Positions 16,614-23,342 of a stretch of DNA of 64,000 nucleotides are shown piece by piece (position 1 is the first letter of the stretch; each line of letters starts with the position of its first letter). Source of the stretch: Propionimicrobium sp. PCR01-08-3. GTDB taxonomy: Bacteria > Actinomycetota > Actinomycetes > Propionibacteriales > Propionibacteriaceae. The notes beneath the pieces were generated by a model. It was not told the DNA's origin, ran no database searches, and saw nothing but the letters and a program-made list of their open reading frames with translations. The stretch spans positions 2,931,482 through 2,995,481 of the forward strand of contig NZ_CP127390.1 in NCBI RefSeq assembly GCF_030286045.1, in the 5' to 3' direction. Position numbers and translations under genes: made by a program.

Positions 16614-17456
16614 TCAGCGGTTCGCCCCCACCGATTCTCCTTGCCATTCGGCGACCAGCTCGTCCGGAAACAGCGCCCGACCACTGAAGCGGGCACCGGG
16701 CAACCGCTGCCCTAGCCGGGTGACCAACGGTGGCAGCAGATCGGCTTCGGCAATCACGTCGGTGGCCGACAGCACATCGCGGGTCGGCCCGTCCAAGATG
16801 ATCTTGCCGTGGGTCATCGCGATGACGCGGTCGGTGTATTCGGCAACGATGTCCATGTCATGGGTGATCACGATGATGGTGTGGCCGTTGGCATTCAGGT
16901 CGCGCAGAAACTCCATCACCTCGCGTGACTGCCGGTAGTCCTGGCCGGTGGTCGGCTCGTCGACGATGATCACCTTCGGGCGGAGGGACAGGATCGAGGC
17001 GATCGCGATGCGCTGCCGAATACCCTTGGTCTGAAAGAACGGGTGTTCGTCGAACAGGTCTTCCGAGATGCCTGCGATCTGCGCTGCTTCCCGCACTCGT
17101 CGGTCGACCTCATCGGCAGATAGCTTGAGGTTTTTCGGCGCATACGCGATCTCGTCGTAGATCTTGTTGTTGAACAGCTGATGGTCGGGATTTTGAAAGA
17201 CATAACCGATCGAGCTGATCAGCTTGGACGAGCGCAGGTTCGCGTCCACCGTGATCTGGTCGACCACGACCTTTCCCGAAGTCGCCTTGAGGATACCGTT
17301 CAGGCATTTCGACAGCGTGGTCTTGCCAGAGCCGTTCGTGCCGATGAGGCCGACCATCTCTTGGGGCCGGATCTCCAGCGAGATGCCCTCCAGCGCCTGG
17401 GTGCCGTCCGGATAGCGAAAACCCAGCCGGTCGACGCTGATGATCGGTTCACTCAT
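16614..17456 (-). CDS. ECF transporter energy-coupling ATPase (EcfA), degenerate signature
   Basis: This 280-residue ABC ATPase has Walker A GTNGSGKTT (residues 39-47), the Q-loop GYVFQNPDHQLF typical of EcfA subunits, and Walker B VIIVDEPTTGQD. The ABC signature reads TKGIRQR where LSGGQ(K/R)Q is usual, so the Ser that contacts the gamma-phosphate of the partner is not at its normal place. Asymmetric EcfA pairs often have one degenerate site; here the partner at 17516-18388 has a perfect signature. It lies next to the deacylase gene (1-bp gap). Confidence 0.9.
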   Translation of the reverse strand: MSEPIISVDRLGFRYPDGTQALEGISLEIRPQEMVGLIGTNGSGKTTLSKCLNGILKATSGKVVVDQITVDANLRSSKLISSIGYVFQNPDHQLFNNKIYDEIAYAPKNLKLSADEVDRRVREAAQIAGISEDLFDEHPFFQTKGIRQRIAIASILSLRPKVIIVDEPTTGQDYRQSREVMEFLRDLNANGHTIIVITHDMDIVAEYTDRVIAMTHGKIILDGPTRDVLSATDVIAEADLLPPLVTRLGQRLPGARFSGRALFPDELVAEWQGESVGANR

Positions 17457-17515
17457 GAAATCTCCAAAGTCACGTTTAAGAAGATGGATGGTTGGTCAAG
17501 CTAGACTCGGCCGGC

Positions 17516-18388
17516 TCATACGCCTGCCAGCATGCCCCCGCACACTCGCGCGACATCTGCGAATCGCACTGGGCGATGTGCGCTCTGGTCTTCCGGCGTG
17601 ATTTCACCGGACGGCTCGATCTGGTCAAAGAAGGTGACCGTGCCGGGCACTCGGATCGAGTCACGGGCCGAGGCAGGAATCTGCTGAAAAAACGTGCCGA
17701 GTGGCGCGTCGACCGCGATGGTGCCATGTTCCATCAGGATCATCCGGTCGCATACCTCGACGAGTTGCTCGAGGTTGTGTTCGATGACCACCACGGTCAA
17801 GTCGAGGCTGCGTTTCACCTCTGCCAGCAGCGAGAAGACGCCCTTCTTCGAGACCGGGTCGAGCATCGAGGTCGGTTCGTCCAAGATGATGATCTTGGGA
17901 CGCATAGCCAGCACGCCGGCGATCGCCACCCGCTGCTTTTGCCCGCCGGAGAGTTCGAACGGCGACTTTTGCAGCAGCCGTTCCAGCCCTGCCAGTTCGC
18001 AGGCCCAATGCAGGCGCTCCTGGATGACTTCGATCGGTGTGCCGATGTTTTCCAGGCCGAAGGTGATCTCTTCTTCGACGCTCATCGTGGTGAACTGGGC
18101 GTCCGGGTCGGAGAACACCAGGCCGACCAGGCTCGCGCATTCGGCGGCGTCGTAGTCGACGATCGGACGACCGAACAGGTCGACGGTGCCGAGATAGATG
18201 CCGTTGAAGCTTTGCGGGATGATGCCTTTCATCGCCGCGGCCAGCGTGGTCTTGCCGGCCTCGTTGGGCCCGACGATGCCGACGAATTCGCCCTGGTCGA
18301 GGGTGAGGTTAACCCCATCGAGGGCCTTATGTTCCGATTCGCCGTAGCTCCAGGTGAGATCCTTGATCTCTATCGCCGGCTGGTTCAC
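17516..18388 (-). CDS. ECF transporter energy-coupling ATPase (EcfA), canonical
   Basis: The predicted protein has 290 residues from a GTG that overlaps the EcfT stop (GTGA), with GGGAGG upstream. It has Walker A GPNEAGKTT (40-48), a Q-loop in GLVFSDPDAQF, the full signature ELSGGQKQR, Walker B IIILDEPTSMLDP and the H-loop VIEHNLE. The much longer open frame reaching 19357 is antisense-like read-through of the EcfT gene and is rejected. With the second ATPase it would form the heterodimeric motor of a four-subunit ECF importer. Confidence 0.92.
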   Translation of the reverse strand: MNQPAIEIKDLTWSYGESEHKALDGVNLTLDQGEFVGIVGPNEAGKTTLAAAMKGIIPQSFNGIYLGTVDLFGRPIVDYDAAECASLVGLVFSDPDAQFTTMSVEEEITFGLENIGTPIEVIQERLHWACELAGLERLLQKSPFELSGGQKQRVAIAGVLAMRPKIIILDEPTSMLDPVSKKGVFSLLAEVKRSLDLTVVVIEHNLEQLVEVCDRMILMEHGTIAVDAPLGTFFQQIPASARDSIRVPGTVTFFDQIEPSGEITPEDQSAHRPVRFADVARVCGGMLAGV

Positions 18389-19311
18389 GACAATCCTCCC
18401 GGAATGAGCAGGGCGAACACGGAGTCGCCGAGGCTGAGCAGCGGCGTAGCGAAGGCGATGACGGCCGCACCCAGCAAGAGTGCGACCAGCCCGATCGCGA
18501 GCGTCCAGTCGAATGGCTTCATCCGGAACTGAGTGCGCAGCCAATCGGGCCTGGACCGGCCGTTGACCTTGTTGGAGATGCGCACCCCTTTGGCGAACAG
18601 TCCCATCGAGATGTCTTCGCTGCGCCTGATCGACAGGGAGAACAACGGAATCAGGTTCATCGCGAAATGCTTGATCTTCCCGGTGAAGCTGAGATCCCGG
18701 GTGTCGAGGCCGCGAGCGATCTCGGCCTCCTTGATCACCTGGTAGTCCTCCATGAAGATGCCGACCGAACGCAATGCGAGTCCGACGAAATAGGAGACCA
18801 CGAACGGGACACGCAACGTCCGCATGCCGACCAGAATGTCCGACTCGCGGTTGGTGCTGAAGTAGAAGATGGACGCCAGCACCAACGCGGCGATTCGGCA
18901 ATAGGTGCAAAATGCCCAGAGCAGCGACTGTGCCCAGACCGTCACCGGACCGAACTGCCAGCTGGATCCCGAGACGTCTTCGCGGGGGAAGAAGATATAG
19001 GTCAGGTTGAGGATCACGAAGACTGTCACGAGCATCGGCAGGAACATCTTGAGCCTGCCCATCTTGACGTTTGCCACCGAGAACATCGCCAAGGTGAGGC
19101 CGATCACGACCAGATTGAACTCCGGGCGCTCGATGAACAACGGAACCAGCGAACTGACCAGGTAGATGACCAACCGGGTCGCCGGATGCAGCCGGTACAT
19201 CGGCGACTCCGATGGAACATAGCCCATGATGGTTTTCTGCATGGCCGGCTTGGTGCTGGCCGGTGTGACGACCAGTTTGGCCGGCGGACTGCTGACGACA
19301 ACCGAAGTCAT
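18385..19311 (-). CDS. ecfT: ECF transporter transmembrane component T
   Basis: The predicted protein has 308 residues with four to five membrane segments between residues 50 and 180 and another at the C-terminus. The coupling helices carry the EcfT motifs EAEIARGLD (canonical E-A-x-x-A-R-G) and a second, degenerate one in RRSEDISMGLFAKG. It bridges the two ATPases and the substrate-specific S component. The ATG at 19311 has GGGAG about 8 nt upstream; longer in-frame starts read into the S-component gene's 3' flank. All operon neighbours except the S component (120 bp upstream) overlap it or follow directly. Confidence 0.9.
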   Translation of the reverse strand: MTSVVVSSPPAKLVVTPASTKPAMQKTIMGYVPSESPMYRLHPATRLVIYLVSSLVPLFIERPEFNLVVIGLTLAMFSVANVKMGRLKMFLPMLVTVFVILNLTYIFFPREDVSGSSWQFGPVTVWAQSLLWAFCTYCRIAALVLASIFYFSTNRESDILVGMRTLRVPFVVSYFVGLALRSVGIFMEDYQVIKEAEIARGLDTRDLSFTGKIKHFAMNLIPLFSLSIRRSEDISMGLFAKGVRISNKVNGRSRPDWLRTQFRMKPFDWTLAIGLVALLLGAAVIAFATPLLSLGDSVFALLIPGGLS

Positions 19312-19433
19312 GATCTGCTCCCTGATTTTGGAAGGGTGTTTGAGATGCCCGGGGCATGCGGGCATATGTCCGCTTGAGATCTGGGTTTCCCGGCGCTGGC
19401 GACCCCGGGAGACCCAGACGGCTAGCGTTCCGA

Positions 19434-20093
19434 TCAAGCCCAGATGCCTTTGACGAAGGCCTTGGACTTCAACACGATCGGCGAGATGAACTTCAGCATG
19501 ACGGCGCCCAGCACCCAGGAGGCGATGGAGTTGCCGAGAAACCAGCCGATGAAGGTGACCAAGAAGGCACCCGGGGTGACCAGGTTGAACATGAGCAGCA
19601 CGACGCAGCCCCATCCGGCACCGATCAGGTTGGAGACGATGATGCCGAACACGGTGAAGACCATCCAGTCGCGTCCTGATTTCAGGCGCGGATCGGCCTT
19701 GAACGCACGGAAGGCGATGCCGCCGACGATGGCCTGGGCCAGGTTGCCGGGCAGGTACGCCAGCGATACCGGCAGCGGGGCGGAGCCTGCGATCGCATTG
19801 GAGATGATCGGGAAGACGGCCCCGGCGATGCCGCCCCAGCCGCCGTACCAGATGCCGCCGACGGTCTGAATGGCCTGGCCGGGCCAGAATGCGGTGATGT
19901 ATCCGAGCGGGATCGCCAGGCTGCCGAAGGTTCCGACGACGATACCGATGCCGGTGAACAGGGCCGCCATCACGAAGTGGTTGAGGCCGGATTTACGAAC
20001 CTCTCCCGGCCGGATGGCCCAGACGCTCTCGCGCCTCTTGGTGTCGGTGGCGGTGGCTTCGGGGGTGGCCTTTGATGCGGTGGTGGAGGTCAT
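19434..20093 (-). CDS. ECF transporter substrate-specificity (S) component
   Basis: The predicted protein has 219 residues: a polar 35-residue N-terminus, then six hydrophobic segments. The second helix region has PLGYITAFWPGQAIQTVGGIWYGGWGGIAGAVFPIISN, an arrangement seen in MtsT/HmpT/ThiW-like S components of unknown substrate. The gene heads an operon ending in a D-aminoacylase and a hydantoinase, so the substrate is most simply a cyclic ureide, an N-acyl amino acid or a related nitrogen compound. That assignment is inference; vitamins are the usual ECF cargo. Confidence 0.82.
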   Translation of the reverse strand: MTSTTASKATPEATATDTKRRESVWAIRPGEVRKSGLNHFVMAALFTGIGIVVGTFGSLAIPLGYITAFWPGQAIQTVGGIWYGGWGGIAGAVFPIISNAIAGSAPLPVSLAYLPGNLAQAIVGGIAFRAFKADPRLKSGRDWMVFTVFGIIVSNLIGAGWGCVVLLMFNLVTPGAFLVTFIGWFLGNSIASWVLGAVMLKFISPIVLKSKAFVKGIWA

Positions 20094-20184
20094 GTCACAC
20101 CTTTCTCGCTAGTTTCTCCGAGCCATCTCGGAACTTGTATGAGAACTAACAAGATAGAATCACGTGTCCGTGCGACAGGGGTTA

Positions 20185-20194
20185 CACAGCTGTG
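20185..20194. promoter_or_regulatory. CACAGCTGTG palindrome upstream of the ECF operon
   Basis: A perfect 10-bp palindrome, extended imperfectly as GTTACACAGCTGTGAC, lies 92 bp upstream of the S-component start and 142 bp upstream of the divergent YtrA-type gene. It is a possible operator for either side. It differs from the palindrome beside the GntR gene. Confidence 0.35.
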
Positions 20195-20301
20195 ACGATC
20201 AAGTAAAACCGTCAATCAGCATGATTTGAACGCTCCGCATGCCAGCAGTCGCCTTCGACCATCAACCGCCACCCCGCTCGAAACCGGCATTGCGATCCTG
20301 C

Positions 20302-20336
20302 TTGCACTTACTGTGCATACGCGATATAAACAGTAT
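20302..20336 (+). promoter_or_regulatory. sigma-70-type promoter for a leaderless YtrA-type gene
   Basis: TTGCAC at 20302-20307 and TATAAA at 20325-20330 are separated by exactly 17 bases. The GTG start lies 7 bases beyond the -10 box, where transcription should begin, so the mRNA would be leaderless. TGTGCATAC and GTATGTGCACA around the -10 form an imperfect dyad, suggesting autorepression. Confidence 0.6.
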
Positions 20337-20810
20337 GTGCACATCGTCCTATCGAACACCTCGGCGGAGCCGATGTATGAGCAGATCAAAGACCAGATCC
20401 GGTCGCAGATCTACTCCGGCGAGCTTCGCGAAGGGGACGCGCTGCCCTCGCTTCGGGAGCTCGCCCGCGACCTGCAGGTCAGCGTCATCACCACGACCCG
20501 CGCCTACAACGACCTGGCCGCCGAGGGCGTGATCGCGACCCGGCAAGGACGCGGAACTCTCGTGCTGCCGGTGAACGCGTCCCGGATGCAGGAAAGGCTC
20601 AATACCCGCATCACCACGGCCCTGCAAGATGCCATTGAGGCTGCTCGACTCGGCGATCTTTCGCTTGACCACCTCCAAACGACTCTTGCCGAACTCTGGA
20701 ATGGGTCTCCTCGTGAAATACCGGCCAGATCGCGGTCCCACGCCAAGGACCAGGGCGGCAGAGATCGGCACCCGACTGTCACCGAGCGACGGACGGCGGG
20801 GCATGGCTGA
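20337..20810 (+). CDS. YtrA-subfamily GntR regulator
   Basis: The predicted protein has 157 residues from GTG 20337. The wHTH covers residues 10-80: EPMYEQIKDQIRSQIYSGELREGDALPSLRELARDLQ, then a wing with RQGRGTLVL. A short C-terminal helical region replaces the large effector domain, as in YtrA repressors of ABC exporters. The start is set by the promoter, which leaves no room for a leader. The protein presumably represses the ABC exporter encoded 130 bp downstream, as known for YtrA-ytrBCDEF. Confidence 0.85.
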   Translation: MHIVLSNTSAEPMYEQIKDQIRSQIYSGELREGDALPSLRELARDLQVSVITTTRAYNDLAAEGVIATRQGRGTLVLPVNASRMQERLNTRITTALQDAIEAARLGDLSLDHLQTTLAELWNGSPREIPARSRSHAKDQGGRDRHPTVTERRTAGHG

Positions 20811-20941
20811 CCTTCAAACCACATCCGGTCGGCGCCATTGCAGGTGCCCCGTCATGACCATCGACCCGGAGGGGTCCCCAAGACGACGCGTCCGGCCCCT
20901 TCTCAATTGATCAGTGAACCCGGCATTCAGTCAGTATCCAG

Positions 20942-21901
20942 ATGAAAGTGACCGTCATGAATCCCGATGACCAAACCCTCGCAACTCAAGTTCCGGGCCC
21001 TCAGCCCAATTCGAAGGACGCATTCGCACCTTCGAGTTCGGCGATCCACACGCGTGGCCTACTCAAAGACCGCGGGCGATTCAGGCTCGGCCCGCTCGAC
21101 ATCGAATTGCCGACCGGCCAGGTGCTCGGGCTGGTGGGCCCGAACGGCTCGGGCAAAACCACCCTGATCAAGTTGCTGCTCGGCATGATCGCCTCGGACG
21201 CGGGCGAGACTGCCGTCCTCGGTTCGAGCCCTGGCACAGTCAAAGAACACGTCTGTGCTGCCCTCGACACCGACTACCTGCTCCCTGATTGGACAGTGCA
21301 GCAAGCCTGCGCGGCCGTGCGCCGCTTCTACCCGAGATGGAATCAGGTGCTCGCCGGCGAACTGCTGGAGCAATTCCACATTCCGGTCAAGGCCAAGGTG
21401 AAGGAGCTCTCCCGCGGCGAGACCAGCAAGCTGAAGCTACTGCTCGCGCTCGCCCCGGCGCCCGAATTGCTGATTCTGGACGAGCCGACTTCAGGTCTCG
21501 ACCCGCTGGCTCGCGAGGAGATTCTGCGGGTGATCAGGGAATTCATGCTGGATGAATCACACAGCGTGCTGCTGTCGACCCACATCCCCTCCGATTTGAG
21601 CACGATCGCCGACTCGATCCTGGTTCTGCGCGAAGGGTCCGTCGCGCATCAGGGCCCGATGGACGAATTCACCGAATCCTATTTCGCCGTGCACGGCGCC
21701 AATTCCGATCTGCCCGCCATCCAAGGCCACCTGATCGGGACGCGCACGACGGCGTCCAATTTCACTGCCGTGGTGCGCGCCGACCAGACCGCCGGGCTGC
21801 CCGCCTCGGTGGTCGTCGAGCAGGCGAATGTCGACGATATCGTCAAGGCCCTCGCCGTCACCACAGCCCAGGCCGCCGCACCCCAAGGAGCATCAAAATG
21901 A
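20942..21901 (+). CDS. ABC transporter ATP-binding protein (YtrB-like)
   Basis: The predicted protein has 319 residues. Walker A is GPNGSGKTT, the signature is LSRGETSKL (the short LSxGE type of YtrB/CcmA-like exporters), Walker B is LLILDEPTSGLD, and STHIPSD is the H-loop. The N-terminus has about 35 extra polar residues. A second ATG at 20957 is possible; neither start has a strong ribosome site. The stop overlaps the permease start by 4 bp. With the YtrA regulator it resembles bacitracin/cell-wall-antibiotic response exporters. Confidence 0.88.
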   Translation: MKVTVMNPDDQTLATQVPGPQPNSKDAFAPSSSAIHTRGLLKDRGRFRLGPLDIELPTGQVLGLVGPNGSGKTTLIKLLLGMIASDAGETAVLGSSPGTVKEHVCAALDTDYLLPDWTVQQACAAVRRFYPRWNQVLAGELLEQFHIPVKAKVKELSRGETSKLKLLLALAPAPELLILDEPTSGLDPLAREEILRVIREFMLDESHSVLLSTHIPSDLSTIADSILVLREGSVAHQGPMDEFTESYFAVHGANSDLPAIQGHLIGTRTTASNFTAVVRADQTAGLPASVVVEQANVDDIVKALAVTTAQAAAPQGASK

Positions 21902-22530
21902 CCAACTATCTGCGTTTTATCGGGCTCGACTTTCGAACTATGCGGCCCTATTGGCGGTCGTTCCTCGCTGTTCTTTTCATCCTGCTCGTCTTCACCGCGA
22001 CCTCCATGGTGCCCGAAACCCTCGTCGTCACCGGGGCTCTCATGGGCCCGATAACGGTGATGAGCTACCTCTTCTCGCAGGACGCCAGGCTCGACATTCT
22101 GTACGGCCTGTTACCCATCAGCCGGCGCGACGCGGTCATCGGACGCTACCTCGACACGCTCGGTTTCACCTTCGCCGGCACCATACTGGGCCTTGTCTTC
22201 GCTATCGCCTCCGGGCTGATCACCGGCAACTCGCTCGACGGAATAGGCTTCGGTGCCATCAGCGGCATCGCCTGCGCGCTCGTGCTGAACGCCATCCAAA
22301 TGCCGGTCTACTACCGCTTCGGATACACCAGGGCCCGCATCCTCAGCATCGCCATCATCGTCGTGGCCATGGCGCTGCTGGTAGGCATGGTCTCGCTCTT
22401 GGGATTCCAGATCGCCACCGTGCCGTGGGTATCAGCGGCGGCCCTCATCGCGTTGCCGGTGATCGCGGTGCTGCTCTATCTCGCCTCCGCAGCACTCTCG
22501 CTGAAGTGGTATCAAGCCCGCGAGTTCTAG
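21898..22530 (+). CDS. ABC-2 type membrane permease subunit
   Basis: The predicted protein has 210 residues and six hydrophobic segments, beginning with FLAVLFILLVFTATSMV and including TLGFTFAGTILGLVFAIASGLI and IAIIVVAMALLVGMVSLLGF. The cytoplasmic motif FSQDARLDILYGLLPISRRDAVIGRYL (about 60-86) is typical of YtrC/ABC-2_membrane_5 permeases. It is translationally coupled to the ATPase (ATGA). Confidence 0.85.
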   Translation: MTNYLRFIGLDFRTMRPYWRSFLAVLFILLVFTATSMVPETLVVTGALMGPITVMSYLFSQDARLDILYGLLPISRRDAVIGRYLDTLGFTFAGTILGLVFAIASGLITGNSLDGIGFGAISGIACALVLNAIQMPVYYRFGYTRARILSIAIIVVAMALLVGMVSLLGFQIATVPWVSAAALIALPVIAVLLYLASAALSLKWYQAREF

Positions 22531-22532
22531 CG

Positions 22533-22982
22533 TCATCCCAGATCGGGATGATCGATCTGAACGGGCACGTTGGCGCCGTGGCCCTGGGCCCGCAGGGTCT
22601 CGCGCAGCCGCTCGGTGGCCGCGGTCAGCTTGTCGGGCGGGGCGTCGTGATCGGCGTTGGCGAACGTCAACTCGGCCTCACCCCAGGCCGGCAGCACGTG
22701 CAGGTGCAGATGCGGCACATCGAACCCGGCGATGATCATCGCGGTCTGCGGAGCCTCGAACGCAACTTCCTGAGCACGTCCGATGATCGCGGCCACCTTC
22801 ATCAGATGGGCCAGCAAGTCGTCCGGAGCCTTGGTGAACGAGGGCACCTCTTCGCGAGGGACGACCAGCATGTGCCCATCGGTGATCGGCTCGATGGTGG
22901 CGAAGACCACACAGGTCTCGTCTGCCCAGGCGAACATTCCGGAAAACTCGCCACTGATGATCTTGCTGAAGACAGTCGACAT
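22533..22982 (-). CDS. HIT-family nucleotide hydrolase
   Basis: The predicted protein has 149 residues. The N-terminus FSKIISGEFSG and the histidine-triad motif HLHLHVLP (about 95-102) place it in the Hint/HinT-like branch, which hydrolyses nucleoside phosphoramidates or AMP-lysine type bonds. The C-terminal 40 residues are longer than a minimal HinT. It is convergent with the upstream permease (2-bp gap), and its own upstream region holds the DnaA-box palindrome. Confidence 0.92.
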   Translation of the reverse strand: MSTVFSKIISGEFSGMFAWADETCVVFATIEPITDGHMLVVPREEVPSFTKAPDDLLAHLMKVAAIIGRAQEVAFEAPQTAMIIAGFDVPHLHLHVLPAWGEAELTFANADHDAPPDKLTAATERLRETLRAQGHGANVPVQIDHPDLG

Positions 22983-23065
22983 GGCTCCATGGTTTCACAA
23001 CTGCTCCGGACGCACCGGCCTCTTTCCCCGGAGGCACCGGTTGCTTCAGCACGAGCCTCTCATCA

Positions 23066-23117
23066 CCTGCACGGTTATCCACACCCGATGTGGATAACCG
23101 TGCAGGGTTGTGGATAG
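23066..23117. promoter_or_regulatory. palindromic pair of perfect DnaA boxes plus a third box
   Basis: TTATCCACA at 23075-23083 and TGTGGATAA at 23089-23097 are perfect, inverted consensus DnaA boxes. They sit inside an 18-bp-armed palindrome (23066-23083 with 23089-23106, 5-base loop CCCGA). TGTGGATAG at 23109-23117 is a one-mismatch third box. The cluster lies between the HIT gene start and the DLW-39 gene. Confidence 0.75.
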
Positions 23118-23171
23118 CGCGCGGTTTCCTGCGCACAAGACCGTGTATAACCTGCCCGAAGCCGCGCAGAC

Positions 23172-23199
23172 CCACCCTGTAGAAACTCATCTAGGGTGG
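23172..23199 (+). promoter_or_regulatory. hairpin sequestering the DLW-39 ribosome site
   Basis: CCACCCT (23172-23178) pairs perfectly with AGGGTGG (23193-23199). The second arm is the only Shine-Dalgarno-like sequence for the ATG at 23204, so the 14-base-loop hairpin could limit translation. Confidence 0.5.
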
Positions 23200-23203
23200 A
23201 TTC

Positions 23204-23332
23204 ATGAGAAAACATCCGGTCCTCACCATTACCGCAATCATCGCCGTCATCGCTGGTGTCCTCGCCTGGCGCGGACACCAGCGTGCACAAGCGGAAGCCG
23301 ACCTGTGGGCGGCCGCAACCGACGAGGTCTGA
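23204..23332 (+). CDS. DLW-39 family small protein
   Basis: The predicted protein has 42 residues: a charged start (MRKHP), one hydrophobic helix (VLTITAIIAVIAGVLAW), a basic/polar stretch and the C-terminal motif AEADLWAAATDEV. A single membrane helix followed by DLW near the end of an approximately 40-residue protein is what defines the actinobacterial DLW-39 family, of unknown function. Family members are commonly found near gyrA and tRNA genes close to the replication origin. Here it lies 90 bp from three DnaA boxes. The ATG has AGGGTGG 4 nt upstream. Confidence 0.85.
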   Translation: MRKHPVLTITAIIAVIAGVLAWRGHQRAQAEADLWAAATDEV

Positions 23333-23342
23333 ACCGAGCGAG

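Noticed and set aside
20094-20225. Vitamin riboswitch upstream of the ECF S component
   Set aside because: I saw none of the conserved TPP, cobalamin or FMN motif sequences.
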